Shown here: piece after piece, positions 1-8,059 of the stretch
How the letters are laid out: every line of letters starts with the position of its first letter
Numbering within the stretch: the first letter of the stretch is position 1
Notes under the pieces: generated by a model
Database searches by the model: none
What the model was told of the DNA's origin: nothing
The model's input: the letters and a program-made list of their open reading frames with translations, nothing else
From: DASZBX01 sp035943635
GTDB lineage: Bacteria; Actinomycetota; Actinomycetes; Streptomycetales; Catenulisporaceae
Direction: 5' to 3'
NCBI GenBank assembly: GCA_035943635.1
Contig: DASZBX010000106.1
Location: 1 to 64,000, forward strand
DNA length: 64,000 bases
Position numbers and translations under genes: made by a program

Positions 1-308
1 ACCCACCCCGCCTGAGATCCCCACCCAAGCCTGGATCAACGAACCCGCCCCGATCCCACAGAGTCAATAACAACTACTTGTCCCACTTGACTTGACAGGT
101 TCCGGCCGGGTTGCTCCAGACAGCGCTGATACTGGTAGGAAAACCACCAGGGTTCCGTTCGCCTGCTGCCTGCTGCCTGCTGCGCTGCACGCTTTGCCTG
201 CTGCTCGCCGCAAGCCATTCCCCCGACGCCGCCCGACGCACCCACGCTAGAATCGGTCCATGATCGCAAGCGTGCGCGGCCCGGCCCGCAGACCGGTCGA
301 GGTCCGCG
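1..308. other. Upstream non-coding segment
   Basis: I see no convincing gene here. A short tandem GCCTGCT run lies at about 161-183, and a TAGAAT sequence at 248-253 could be the -10 element of the regulator that starts at 309. The start codon of that gene is a TTG with no strong Shine-Dalgarno sequence, so a short leader is likely. Confidence 0.4.
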
Positions 309-1157
309 TTGACCACCGCTGACCAGCGCCGCGAACTGGCCGCCTTCCTCCGCAACCGCCGAGAACGCCGCCAACCGGAAGACGTCGGCATGCCTGCCGG
401 CGAACGCCGCAAAACGCCCGGCCTGCGCCGCGAAGAGGTCGCAATCCTGGCTGGACTGAGCGTGACGTGGTACACCTGGCTCGAACAGGCCCGCGAAGTA
501 CGTGCATCGCGGCAGGTACTCGGCAGCCTGGTCGGAGTCCTCGGGTTGTCTCAGGTGGAGACCGCCCATCTGTATCGCCTGGCCGGGGAAGTCCCACCCG
601 GAGCCGCGCCGCAGGCCGCCGGACAACTTCCGTCACAGTACACGATGTTGCTGGAGCAGCTTGACCCCAATCCGGCGTACCTGGTGAACCGCAGATTCGA
701 TGTACTGGCTTGGAATCGCGGATGCGCGGCGCTTTATGTGGACCTGCCGCATGTGCCGCCTGAGCGGAGGAACATCCTGTGGCTGATGTTCACCTCTCCT
801 GCCATGCGTGAGATGTCGACCGATTGGGCACGTGACGCCGCACAGACCGTGGCGCTGTTCCGCACCCAGGCCGGGGAGGGCGTGCTCGAGCCGGGTGTGG
901 CGAAGTTGGTCGCAGCGGTACGGGAGGCGAGCCCGGAATTCGCCGAGCTGTGGCGTCGAAGGGATCTGGCCGCGTTTGCGCCGGCTGGGCAGGTCTTGGT
1001 GCATCCGAAGCTTGGTCAGGTCGAACTCGAGTACGTCAAGATGCATTCTGGGGATGGGGACAAGACGCTCGTTGCTTTTCTGGCTCCGCGTGGGTCGGAG
1101 CTTTTTGCGCGGCTTGGTGAGGTTGTTGGTGGGGATGGGTTTTTTGGTGGGAGGTGA
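309..1157 (+). CDS. XRE-family regulator with MmyB-type ligand-binding domain
   Basis: A 282-residue DNA-binding regulator. The N-terminal third is a Cro/C1-type helix-turn-helix with the family signature TPGLRREEVAILAGLSVTWY (about residues 36-55), followed by the short helical stretch usual in these proteins. The C-terminal two thirds matches the MmyB-type PAS-like ligand-binding domain, with the typical NRRFDVLAWNR and later HPKLGQVELEY segments. The length is normal for the family. The start is a TTG; no in-frame ATG lies just upstream. In other actinomycetes such regulators often control a neighbouring oxidoreductase, but no partner is visible downstream, where the palindromic region begins, and any upstream partner is outside the window. 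The last residues are glycine/phenylalanine rich, which is unremarkable. Confidence 0.9.
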   Translation: MTTADQRRELAAFLRNRRERRQPEDVGMPAGERRKTPGLRREEVAILAGLSVTWYTWLEQAREVRASRQVLGSLVGVLGLSQVETAHLYRLAGEVPPGAAPQAAGQLPSQYTMLLEQLDPNPAYLVNRRFDVLAWNRGCAALYVDLPHVPPERRNILWLMFTSPAMREMSTDWARDAAQTVALFRTQAGEGVLEPGVAKLVAAVREASPEFAELWRRRDLAAFAPAGQVLVHPKLGQVELEYVKMHSGDGDKTLVAFLAPRGSELFARLGEVVGGDGFFGGR

Positions 1158-1282
1158 GGTTGGGGGGTTGCGCCGCCATATCGGCTCACGTCTACTGCTA
1201 TGCCTCCGGCGGGCCCGGAACCCCCAAGGATCCATAGGTTCGTGGGCCGGGTTCGGCTGGCGTTGTTGGTGGGGTCTGTGGT

Positions 1283-1354
1283 GTCGGTTTCGGATCCTCG
1301 GTGGCCCTGTCGAATCTCAGAATGACGCATCGAACAGGCCCTATCAACTCCCGG
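1283..1354 (+). repeat. 72-bp repeat unit, copy 1
   Basis: First of four copies of a roughly 72-bp unit that begins near TCGG...GGATCCTCGGTGGCC and ends in TCAACTCCCG. It forms an inverted pair with copy 2, leaving a spacer of about 47 bp. Confidence 0.8.
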
Positions 1355-1401
1355 GCTTGTTGCTTTTGGTGGTCTGCTCGCCGTAGTTGGTGGGTTGGGT
1401 T

Positions 1402-1472
1402 CGGGAGTTGACAGGTCCTGCTCGATACGTCGTTCTAAGCTTCGCCAGGGCCACCGAGGATCCGAGACCGAC
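1402..1472 (-). repeat. 72-bp repeat unit, copy 2 (inverted)
   Basis: Reverse-complement copy of the unit at 1283-1354, about 85% identical by eye. The AACTCCCG ends of copies 1 and 2 face each other across the loop. Confidence 0.8.
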
Positions 1473-1652
1473 GGGAGAGTTGTGCGCGGCGGGCCGCGCA
1501 ATCCCTCTAACTACCGCAGTAGTAGTGCGAACCATGCTGCTGCTATGGCGAGCAGTGGTTGCGCTGGGCAAGTGCCCGCGCGAGTGTGCTGCTTCGGCGG
1601 CCGGGCACATGCGGCTGGCGGCGCGGGGGCTGAAGGCGATGTGATAGGCCAG

Positions 1653-1700
1653 ACTGCTACTGCTACTGCTACTGCTACTGCTACTGCTACTGCTACTGCT
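1653..1700 (+). repeat. Hexanucleotide tandem repeat (ACTGCT)x8
   Basis: Eight perfect copies of ACTGCT, 48 bp, close to the centre of the large palindrome. In coding terms it would read as alternating Thr-Ala or Val-Ala, or as poly-Ser, but no credible gene contains it. The perfection of the array suggests recent slippage expansion. Confidence 0.95.
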
Positions 1701-1900
1701 GCCTCCGGCGCCGCAGCTGTGTTGGATCGCTCGCAGTGCATCAGCGAACTGTCGTCCGCCGCATGTGCGAGGCCATCGAGGCAGCGCACCCGCGCGGGTA
1801 CTTGTCCAGCGCAGTCGCACCCGCCGTAGCAGCTGTATGGTTCGCTCGACTGCTGCGGTATTTCAGGGGATTGCGCGACTTTCGCGCACAGGAGGGGCTG

Positions 1901-1972
1901 TGTCGGATCGGGATCCTCGGTGGCCCAGGCGGTTCGTAGACTGCCGCGCCGGGCAGGTCCTGTCAACTCCCG
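1901..1972 (+). repeat. 72-bp repeat unit, copy 3
   Basis: Third copy, same orientation as copy 1, containing GGGATCCTCGGTGGCCC and ending in TGTCAACTCCCG. Pairs with copy 4 locally and with copy 2 across the large palindrome. Confidence 0.8.
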
Positions 1973-2016
1973 CACCCGAGCTCAGCGCCCGCGAGCAGAT
2001 CTCCCAAAGCATGCAG

Positions 2017-2091
2017 CCCGGGAGTTGATTGGGCCTGTCCGGTGTGGCAGGCTCCGGGCCGACTGGGGCGCCGAGGAGCCCGATCCGACAC
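2017..2091 (-). repeat. 72-bp repeat unit, copy 4 (inverted)
   Basis: Fourth copy, inverted, beginning CGGGAGTTGATTGGGCCTG. It is the most diverged copy, with several substitutions in the middle. Confidence 0.75.
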
Positions 2092-2226
2092 ACCCAAAAG
2101 GTGACCCACATCCCAGCGGAACCCGGCCTACGGGCCAATGGATCCTTGGGGGTTCCGGGCCCGCCGGAGGCACAGCAGTAGACGCAAGACAACACGGCGA
2201 CGTAAGCCAAGCGGCGGAGCAACACT

Positions 2227-2283
2227 AAGGCCCCTGAAGGGCGCGAAGTCCGAAAGAAGACAACGCAACCGGTCAGGGGCCTT
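2227..2283 (-). terminator. Hairpin downstream of the small membrane protein gene
   Basis: AAGGCCCCTGA (2227-2237) pairs perfectly with TCAGGGGCCTT (2273-2283), an 11-bp stem with a long loop. It sits about 40 bp after the stop of the minus-strand gene ending at 2324, so a transcription terminator is the simplest reading. It also borders the large palindrome. Confidence 0.5.
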
Positions 2284-2323
2284 GAAAGCGAAGCGTGGAA
2301 GTAGAAGGTGGATGGGGGAAGGA

Positions 2324-2608
2324 TCAGACGCGGTCGAGAATGCTCGCGATGATGCGCGCGATGGCAAGGTAGAACAGTGCGGCGATGCCGTAGTTGAGCA
2401 CGGTGGCGAGCTTGTAGTTCGACGGGGTGAACAGGTCCCGGAACCAAGCGGCTAGATGCCAAGACCAGTTGGCATCGGTGGAAACGATGGAGTTGCCAGT
2501 ATTCGCCCCGATCAAGACGAAAATGATATGCAGCACGATGATGCAGGCGATAATGGCACCAGCCACCATCACCCAGCGCCCAGCGGATCGGTACCTATAT
2601 TCAGCCAT
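2324..2608 (-). CDS. Small two-helix membrane protein, unknown function
   Basis: A 94-residue protein starting MAEYRYRSAGRW. I chose the ATG at 2608 rather than the in-frame ATG ten codons upstream because the upstream residues look like non-coding sequence. Two hydrophobic helices are clear: VMVAGAIIACIIVLHIIFVLIG (about 12-33) and LNYGIAALFYLAIARIIASIL (about 70-90). The loop between them is aromatic (NWSWHLAAWFRDLF), as expected for a segment at the membrane surface. I recognise the shape as a small actinobacterial membrane protein but know no function. It stands alone between the palindromic region and a gene-poor stretch. Confidence 0.8.
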   Translation of the reverse strand: MAEYRYRSAGRWVMVAGAIIACIIVLHIIFVLIGANTGNSIVSTDANWSWHLAAWFRDLFTPSNYKLATVLNYGIAALFYLAIARIIASILDRV

Positions 2609-3415
2609 GCCGCCGAGTGCCCGCAGTTTGAAATACAAAACGGAGGATCTTGTAAATCTCGAAATTCCCTGGTCGCGGGCGTCACATTCGAAGTCTCAGG
2701 GCACTTAAGCACTGTTTTGTACGGATTTGGTGATGGGGTTGGGCGAGGGCTTGGGCGGGTGTGGGGCGGGGGATTTTGCGAAGTGACTGTGGGGTGGTTG
2801 CTCGGCTACTGAAAGTCCAGGTCGAGGGCGGGGCGTGGTTGGTGCGAAGGGGTTTGGGGGCGGCCATGGGCGCGCGATGGCGCCGAACGCGCCGGGGGAG
2901 TTCTTGAACGCGGCGTTCCCCAGACAGTAGGCTGAGCCGCGCTCGGCCCTCTCAGGGTACTTGGATCTACGCCGATTCGAGTCCATCTGTGACAGGGGTC
3001 GTAGTTTTAGTGGTGGAATGCCTTGGATATTCGGCCGCTGTTGGTGATACAGAGCTCTAATAGTGTCTCGGCTTCGCTTTTCTGGACCCAAGGCACTGTC
3101 ATGCCTGCGAGATCGGGCAGGTGAAAGGCGCTGTAGGCCCGGTTGCTCAATGGGGAGCCCGGTGACCCTCACCCTCACGGCCGATGCGCGCGCTGATGCC
3201 GACACCCGGTAAGCGTCGCATTCCTCCAGCGTAACCAACGATTTCTCAGGATTCTCATACTTCGCTAGTATCTCGCCCGTAGTCCTTGGCGTCCTGTCAT
3301 TCGCCTGGGGTGCGGACGACGGGACCCGGCGCGCAGAGCGTCCCGATCGCGCAAGGACCGGATATACGTCACGTGGCATGCGGAAGCTGTTCGCGTTCGA
3401 AGAAGCGGGGTAACG
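2609..3415. other. Gene-poor stretch
   Basis: About 800 bases with mixed base composition and no credible reading frame. A long minus-strand open frame crosses it but is the antisense of the next gene and has no family features. I see no repeat, tRNA or clear hairpin. Confidence 0.5.
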
Positions 3416-4426
3416 ATGGCGAGCAACGATGCACAGCGGGCCGCCGCCCGGTCGGGCGGCGCGGGCGGTGTGGGACGGTTCGTGTGGAATCCGGCCGGTT
3501 CGGACACCGAATTGGCGGAAGCATGCCGGGACCTGTCGGTCGGACGGATGGCCGCGGCCAAGCGCGTGCTGGTCGAATCGCGCGGGGATCCCGAGTTGCG
3601 GGCCTCGCGGTCGCTGGTGCTCGGTGCATTCTGCGTGGAGAGCGACGTGGTCGAGTCCTGGCTGCGCGAGGAGCCGGACTCCGCGGACGCGCTGCTGCTG
3701 TTCTCCCGGGTCGCCGCGGCCCGGGTGCTGCGGGCGCAGAAGGACAACGCGGCCGAGGCCGGCCGGATCACCCGGATCGCGCAGCAGGCCTGCCTGGACG
3801 CGATCAACGCCGACCAGAACGACGCGACGCCGTTCACCGTCCTGATGTCCCTGGCCCACCTGGGCTACCCGGAACCGGTGCCCAGCGGCATCCCCGGCCT
3901 GGAAGTCGACGGCCCGTGGGATCTGCTGGACCAAGTGCTCAAACGCAACCCGGTCGCCCGGGAGGCGCACCACCGTTTCCTCGGCTGCGTGTCGGCGCGC
4001 AACGGCGGCTCGCACCTGCGGATGTGGGACTTCGCCTGGTGGGCCGCCGCGCGGGCGCCGTGGGAATCGCCGTTGAAGCTGCTGCCGTTGGCCGCGCGCG
4101 CCGAGTGGTACTCGACCGAGGCCACCGGCCCGGACCGGGTGCCGATGGCGCAGGCGCAGTGGGCTGAGCAGTCCGCCGTGGACGAGGCCGTGCGGGTGCA
4201 CGCGTACTGGTTCACCAAGTACGGCCGTAAGGCCCGCCGGGTTCCGGTCGCGGACCTGTCGCTGCTGGCCTACGCGCTGTACCACGGCGGCAAGGTCAGC
4301 CAGGCCGCCGACGTGCTGCGCGCGATGCGGCCCTACGCACACCGCTGGCCGTGGTCCGTCGACGGCGAACCGGCCGAGCAGCTGACCTACGCGTACACGA
4401 AGTGCGGGATGCCGTTCCCGCGCTGA
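3416..4426 (+). CDS. Hypothetical cytoplasmic protein, possibly helical-repeat
   Basis: A 336-residue soluble protein that I do not recognise. It starts at ATG 3416 behind GCGGGGTAACG, a plausible ribosome-binding site. The sequence is largely alpha-helical, rich in Ala and Trp (for example FAWWAAARAPWESPLK near residue 205), with TPR-like spacing such as RSLVLGAFCVES and ADALLLFSRVAAARVL near residues 65-105. No signal peptide, transmembrane segment or catalytic motif is visible. Codon usage fits the neighbourhood, so it is very likely real. It is monocistronic, with a 297-bp gap before the permease gene. Confidence 0.8.
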   Translation: MASNDAQRAAARSGGAGGVGRFVWNPAGSDTELAEACRDLSVGRMAAAKRVLVESRGDPELRASRSLVLGAFCVESDVVESWLREEPDSADALLLFSRVAAARVLRAQKDNAAEAGRITRIAQQACLDAINADQNDATPFTVLMSLAHLGYPEPVPSGIPGLEVDGPWDLLDQVLKRNPVAREAHHRFLGCVSARNGGSHLRMWDFAWWAAARAPWESPLKLLPLAARAEWYSTEATGPDRVPMAQAQWAEQSAVDEAVRVHAYWFTKYGRKARRVPVADLSLLAYALYHGGKVSQAADVLRAMRPYAHRWPWSVDGEPAEQLTYAYTKCGMPFPR

Positions 4427-4572
4427 GAGCACAAGCTCCCGGTCGGCGAACGCCTCGCGTTGCGGGCCGGAGATCCGCACAACATTTCCGCTCAGAACCA
4501 TCTAGAACCATCCAGAATCGCCCAGATCAACCCAGCGCGAAGGCGACTGCCCGTCATCGCGAGCAACTCGCA

Positions 4573-4608
4573 GAACTGATGTACATCGTGCGGAACAGAT
4601 GTACGTCG
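4573..4608 (+). promoter_or_regulatory. Directly repeated operator-like site
   Basis: GAACTGATGTACATCG (4573-4588) and GAACAGATGTACGTCG (4593-4608) are near-identical and 20 bp apart, about two helical turns. Each contains a GATGTAC(A/G)TC palindrome, perfect in the first copy. The position, 116-151 bp upstream of the permease gene, suits binding of a dimeric regulator such as a GntR-type protein. The regulator is not identified. Confidence 0.55.
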
Positions 4609-4644
4609 AGAAGAACCGACAAGAGCACTACCAGGTACACCCCC

Positions 4645-4681
4645 GCACCGCCCGCACCGCCCAGCACCGCCCGCACCGCCC
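4645..4681 (+). repeat. Short tandem repeat (GCACCGCCC)x4
   Basis: Four copies of GCACCGCCC at 4645, 4654, 4664 and 4673, with one extra A between copies 2 and 3, inside the probable 5' leader of the permease gene. Confidence 0.85.
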
Positions 4682-4723
4682 CAAGAAGCTCAGTCCCGTC
4701 ACCGCTCACGGAGGGCCCAGACC

Positions 4724-6259
4724 ATGCCGCGCAATCCCGCACCACCCGAGATCGACCAGCCGACCCGTACCGTGGACGAGAGCGACCGGCAGCTCGCGCA
4801 GCTCGGCTACCAGCGCTGGACGCGTCGGCGGTTGAACAAGTTCGCGAACATGGCGATCTCGATGACGATCATCAGCACCCCCACCGGAATCTTCAGCCTC
4901 TACGGTTCGTCGCTGAACTCGGCCGGGCCGGGCATCGCGTTCTGGGGCTGGGCCGTGGTGTGGCTGTGCACGCTCCTGGTCGGCGCGGCGATGGCGGAGA
5001 TCGCTGCGACGATGGCGACGAGCGGCGCGATGTACTACTGGGCGTCTGACAAGGGCCTGGGCAACCGGTGGCTGTCCTGGGTGACCGCCCACCTGAACCT
5101 GCTCGGCCTGATCGCGGCCTCCGCGGCGGTGGACTACGGCGCGGCCGTGTTCGCCTCGGCGCTGCTGAACATGCAGTACAGCTACAACCCCACGCCCGCC
5201 AAAACCTTCTTCATCTTCACCGGGATCCTGGCGGTCCACGCGCTCCTGAACGTCTTCGCCAACCTGGCGCTGCCGATCCTCAACAAGATCTCGGTGTGGT
5301 GGATCACCGGCGGCGTCGTCACCATCACCGCGGTCCTGCTCCTGGTGCCCAGCCACCACCAGTCGCTGTCCTTCGCGCTCGGCCACGTGGCCAACGGGAC
5401 CGGGTTCACCTGGCTGCCGTACGCGATGGCGCTGAGCCTGGGCATGGGCCTGTACACCTTCTGCGGGTTCGACGCCTCCATCCACGTGTCCGAGGAGACC
5501 CAGAACGCCTCCTCGAACGCCCCGAGCGGCATCGTCCGGTCGATCTTCTACTCCGGGCTGGCCGGCATCGTGCTGCTGTTCGGCATGAACCTGGCGATCC
5601 AGCACTACACGGCCGAGGTCGGCTCGTCCAACGTGCCCGCGCAGATCCTGCTGGACGCCCTGGGCGCGACCGGCGCCAAACTGATGCTCGCGATCGTGCT
5701 CGGCTGCATGCTCTTCTGCGGGTTGGCCGCGGTCACCGCCGCATCCCGGCAGTGCTTCGCGGTCTCTCGCGACCGGGTGCTGCCCGGGTCGGCCAAGTGG
5801 CGCAAGGTGCACGAGGCGAGCGGCGTGCCGCGCAACGCGGTCTGGTTCACCGTCGCGCTCTCGTTCGTCCTGACCCTCCCGGCGTACTGGAACACCACGA
5901 TCTTCAACGCGATCGCGTCCGTCAACGTCGTCGGCGTGTTCAGCGCCTACGGCATCCCGATCGCGCTGCGCCTGAAGCGCGGCCGCGGCTTCGTCCCGGA
6001 CGCCGGGTGGAACCTGAAGGGCTGGGGCACCAAGATCTCCGTCGCCGCGGTGGTCTGGGTGGTGCTGCTGGACGTGCTCGTGTGCGTCCCGTCGGCCACG
6101 CCGATCACGGTCGACTCGTTCAACTACACCCCGGTCGCGCTCGGCATCGTGCTGATCCTGTCCCAGATCTGGTGGTTCGTCTCGGCCCGCCGGACCTTCA
6201 CCGGCCCGGTCTCCGACGTGACCTCCGACTACCTCGCGCAGTTCTCGGAGCTGGTGTGA
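4724..6259 (+). CDS. APC-superfamily amino-acid/amine permease
   Basis: A 511-residue integral membrane transporter with about twelve hydrophobic segments. The first conserved block NMAISMTIISTPTGIFSLYG (about residues 42-61) and the later FCGFDASIHVSEETQNAS (about 246-263) are typical of the eukaryote-like GABA/choline/ethanolamine branch of APC permeases. The start ATG follows a strong GGAGGG. The stop overlaps the GTG start of the glutamine-synthetase-like gene by four bases, so the two are translationally coupled. This implies that the transported amine is the substrate of the ligase, with polyamines, ethanolamine or GABA-like compounds as candidates. Substrate specificity is inference. 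The upstream repeated site may control both genes. Confidence 0.93.
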   Translation: MPRNPAPPEIDQPTRTVDESDRQLAQLGYQRWTRRRLNKFANMAISMTIISTPTGIFSLYGSSLNSAGPGIAFWGWAVVWLCTLLVGAAMAEIAATMATSGAMYYWASDKGLGNRWLSWVTAHLNLLGLIAASAAVDYGAAVFASALLNMQYSYNPTPAKTFFIFTGILAVHALLNVFANLALPILNKISVWWITGGVVTITAVLLLVPSHHQSLSFALGHVANGTGFTWLPYAMALSLGMGLYTFCGFDASIHVSEETQNASSNAPSGIVRSIFYSGLAGIVLLFGMNLAIQHYTAEVGSSNVPAQILLDALGATGAKLMLAIVLGCMLFCGLAAVTAASRQCFAVSRDRVLPGSAKWRKVHEASGVPRNAVWFTVALSFVLTLPAYWNTTIFNAIASVNVVGVFSAYGIPIALRLKRGRGFVPDAGWNLKGWGTKISVAAVVWVVLLDVLVCVPSATPITVDSFNYTPVALGIVLILSQIWWFVSARRTFTGPVSDVTSDYLAQFSELV

Positions 6260-7662
6260 CCGGGCCCGCCGGCGGGACGGGCGCGCCCGGCCGGGACCCG
6301 GATCCCGGCCGGGCGGCCCCGCCGATCGACACCGGCGCGGCCGAGCAGGTGGTGGTCGCGCTGCCGACCACCGGCGGCCTGAAAGGCAAGACCCTGTCCG
6401 CCGAGGCCTTCCACGAGCACGCCGCGCACGGCGGCTTCGCGCTGGCGGCGTACCTGGTCGCGACCGACGCCGACATGACCCCGGACCCGTACTTCCCGAG
6501 CCTGGGCGAGGGGACCGGCGACCTGCGCGCGATCCCGGACCCGGACGCGGTCTACCACCCGTCCTGGCTGGAGAGCACGGCCCTGGTCCTGGCCGACGCG
6601 GTCGACCCGGCCGACGGCACCCCGGTCCCGCACGCCCCGCGCACGATCCTGCGCCGCCAGATCGACCGGCTGGCCGCCGACCACGGGCTGACCGCGCGCC
6701 TGGGCGTGGAGACCGAGGCGTACGCGTACCGGGTCACCGCCCGCCAGGCGCACCGCACCGGGTACACCGGGCTCGACCAGCAGCTGGCCGGGTCGTTCAA
6801 CGGCGACTACGCACTCGACCACGAAGGCCCGATGCGCAACCTGCTGGCCACCTTCGCCCGGGTGCTCAAGGACAGCCGGATCCCGCTGGAGACGGTCAAG
6901 ACCGAGGCCGGGTTCGGCCAGCTCGAGGTCACCTACCCGCCGACCGCGCCGCTGCCGGCCTGCGACCGGCACCAGGTGGTCAAGCTCGCCGCCCGCGCGG
7001 TGGCCGAGCAGGTCGGGATGTCGGTCTCGTTCATGGCCTTCCCGCACGCCGGGCAGAGCCCGTCCGGCCTGCACCTGCACCTGTCGCTGACCGACCCGGA
7101 CGGCGCCGCCGTCTTCGCGGCCGACGGCGACGGCGGCGGCGGCAACGCGCTGTCCGAGCGGGCCCGGCACATCCTGGCCGGTTGCCTGGAGTTCCTGCCC
7201 GAGGTCGCCCTGCTGTACGCGCCGACGCACAACTCGTACAAGCGCTACGGCCAGCCGTTCACGACGAGCGCGCTGACCTGGGGCCACGACAACCGCTCAG
7301 CCGCACTGCGGATCACCGGGCACGGTGCGAACCGCCGGATCGAGATGCGCCTGGCCGGCGCCGACGCCGACGCGCACCTGGCCGCCGCGGCGCTGCTGGC
7401 CGCGGTCCGCCACGGCCTGGACCACCGCCTGCCGCTGACCGACGAGCCGATCGCCGGCCTGGCCACGGTGCCCTCGCCCGCCCGCGCCCTGCCGACCAGC
7501 CTGGCCGAGTCCGCGGCCCGGTTCGACCAGTCCGCGCTGGCCCGCAAGGCCTTCGGGGACGACGTGGTCGCGCACTACGTCCACGCCGCGACCCTCGACG
7601 TGGCCGCGCTGCGCAACCATGTGACGGACTGGGAGATGAACCACGGATTCAGCCGCGCCTGA
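6256..7662 (+). CDS. Glutamine-synthetase-like gamma-glutamyl amine ligase (GlnA3/PuuA type)
   Basis: A 468-residue member of the glutamine synthetase superfamily. Start is the GTG at 6256 inside the GTGA overlap with the permease. Recognisable active-site blocks are KTEAGFGQLEVTYP (metal/glutamate-binding Glu), SGLHLHLSL (ATP-binding His loop), APTHNSYKRY, GHDNRSAALRI (phosphate-binding Arg) and RIEMRLAGADADAHLAAAALLA. These follow the gamma-glutamylpolyamine/ethanolamide synthetases of actinomycetes (GlnA3, GlnA4) rather than housekeeping GlnA: there is no C-terminal adenylylation tyrosine signature. The likely role is ATP-dependent glutamylation of an imported amine for use as nitrogen source or for detoxification. 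Which amine is used is not visible in the sequence. Confidence 0.88.
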   Translation: MTGPAGGTGAPGRDPDPGRAAPPIDTGAAEQVVVALPTTGGLKGKTLSAEAFHEHAAHGGFALAAYLVATDADMTPDPYFPSLGEGTGDLRAIPDPDAVYHPSWLESTALVLADAVDPADGTPVPHAPRTILRRQIDRLAADHGLTARLGVETEAYAYRVTARQAHRTGYTGLDQQLAGSFNGDYALDHEGPMRNLLATFARVLKDSRIPLETVKTEAGFGQLEVTYPPTAPLPACDRHQVVKLAARAVAEQVGMSVSFMAFPHAGQSPSGLHLHLSLTDPDGAAVFAADGDGGGGNALSERARHILAGCLEFLPEVALLYAPTHNSYKRYGQPFTTSALTWGHDNRSAALRITGHGANRRIEMRLAGADADAHLAAAALLAAVRHGLDHRLPLTDEPIAGLATVPSPARALPTSLAESAARFDQSALARKAFGDDVVAHYVHAATLDVAALRNHVTDWEMNHGFSRA

Positions 7663-8059
7663 GGACGCATAGAGAGACGACGTATATAGGTATACGACGG
7701 GAACCCGATCCGCCGTCGTGGCCGCCGCGAGCACGGGCGGCCACGACGGCGGATTTCGTCCGCGAAGATGGCCGCGATGCGGGGGCCGGGGCACAGACCC
7801 TAGGGGCGGCTTGAGGAGTTCTGAGGCGTTACCCATCGCGAGACGTCAAGATACGGTCACTTGTAACCGATCCAGCGGTCGCGGAACGTGAGACACCCGC
7901 GATCGCCCGGACGATGAAGTGATCGTTAACGTACCCGTGACGTGTGCGAATACATGATTTGAGGAAATTCGGTCAGCAGGAATCCATGATATGTGAATGG
8001 CGCCGCCCCATCCCATTGTCCTTCCACGCACTCAGATCCAGCGACTACGAGGCCTTCCG
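7663..8059. other. Intergenic region with terminator
   Basis: Apart from the hairpin annotated separately and a small AT-rich dyad CGTATATAGGTATACG at about 7681-7696, I see no gene. The final part is the leader of the lipid-kinase-like gene. Confidence 0.5.
7708..7754 (+). terminator. Strong hairpin after the permease-ligase operon
   Basis: A perfect 19-bp stem, ATCCGCCGTCGTGGCCGCC (7708-7726) with its complement at 7736-7754, around a 9-base loop. It lies 45 bp after the ligase stop and has no T tract, as is common in high-GC actinobacteria. Confidence 0.8.

Larger units (their letters stand above)
1165..2225. repeat. Large nested imperfect palindrome (about 1 kb)
   Basis: The two halves of this gene-free segment are imperfect reverse complements about a centre near 1686. 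Matching blocks are 1188-1254 with 2119-2184, 1283-1354 with 2017-2091, 1402-1472 with 1901-1972, and 1496-1614 with 1758-1876; the sums of paired coordinates stay at about 3372-3374. The outermost block contains a shared run around GCCTCCGGCGGGCCCGGAAC. Similarity probably extends outward to about 1165 and 2225. Each half also folds on itself (1283-1354 against 1402-1472; 1901-1972 against 2017-2091). Because of this symmetry, spurious open frames on the two strands encode similar peptides. No transposase, integrase or recognisable RNA family is present. Confidence 0.85.

Noticed and set aside
1344..1829. Poly-Ser, Thr-Ala and Val-Ala open frames on both strands
   Set aside because: They result from the (ACTGCT) array and the palindrome; no start signals or homologous features.
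1165..2225. CRISPR array or insertion sequence
   Set aside because: Repeats alternate orientation, spacers are unequal, there is no cas gene and no transposase frame.
2705..4501. Long minus-strand open frame of 598 codons
   Set aside because: It is antisense to the gene at 3416-4426, is Arg/Pro-rich without family motifs, and arises from the GC bias of the real gene.
5068..6255. Long plus-strand extension in front of the glutamine-synthetase-like gene
   Set aside because: It overlaps the permease in another frame and is Arg/Pro-rich; the GTG at 6256 is the supported start.
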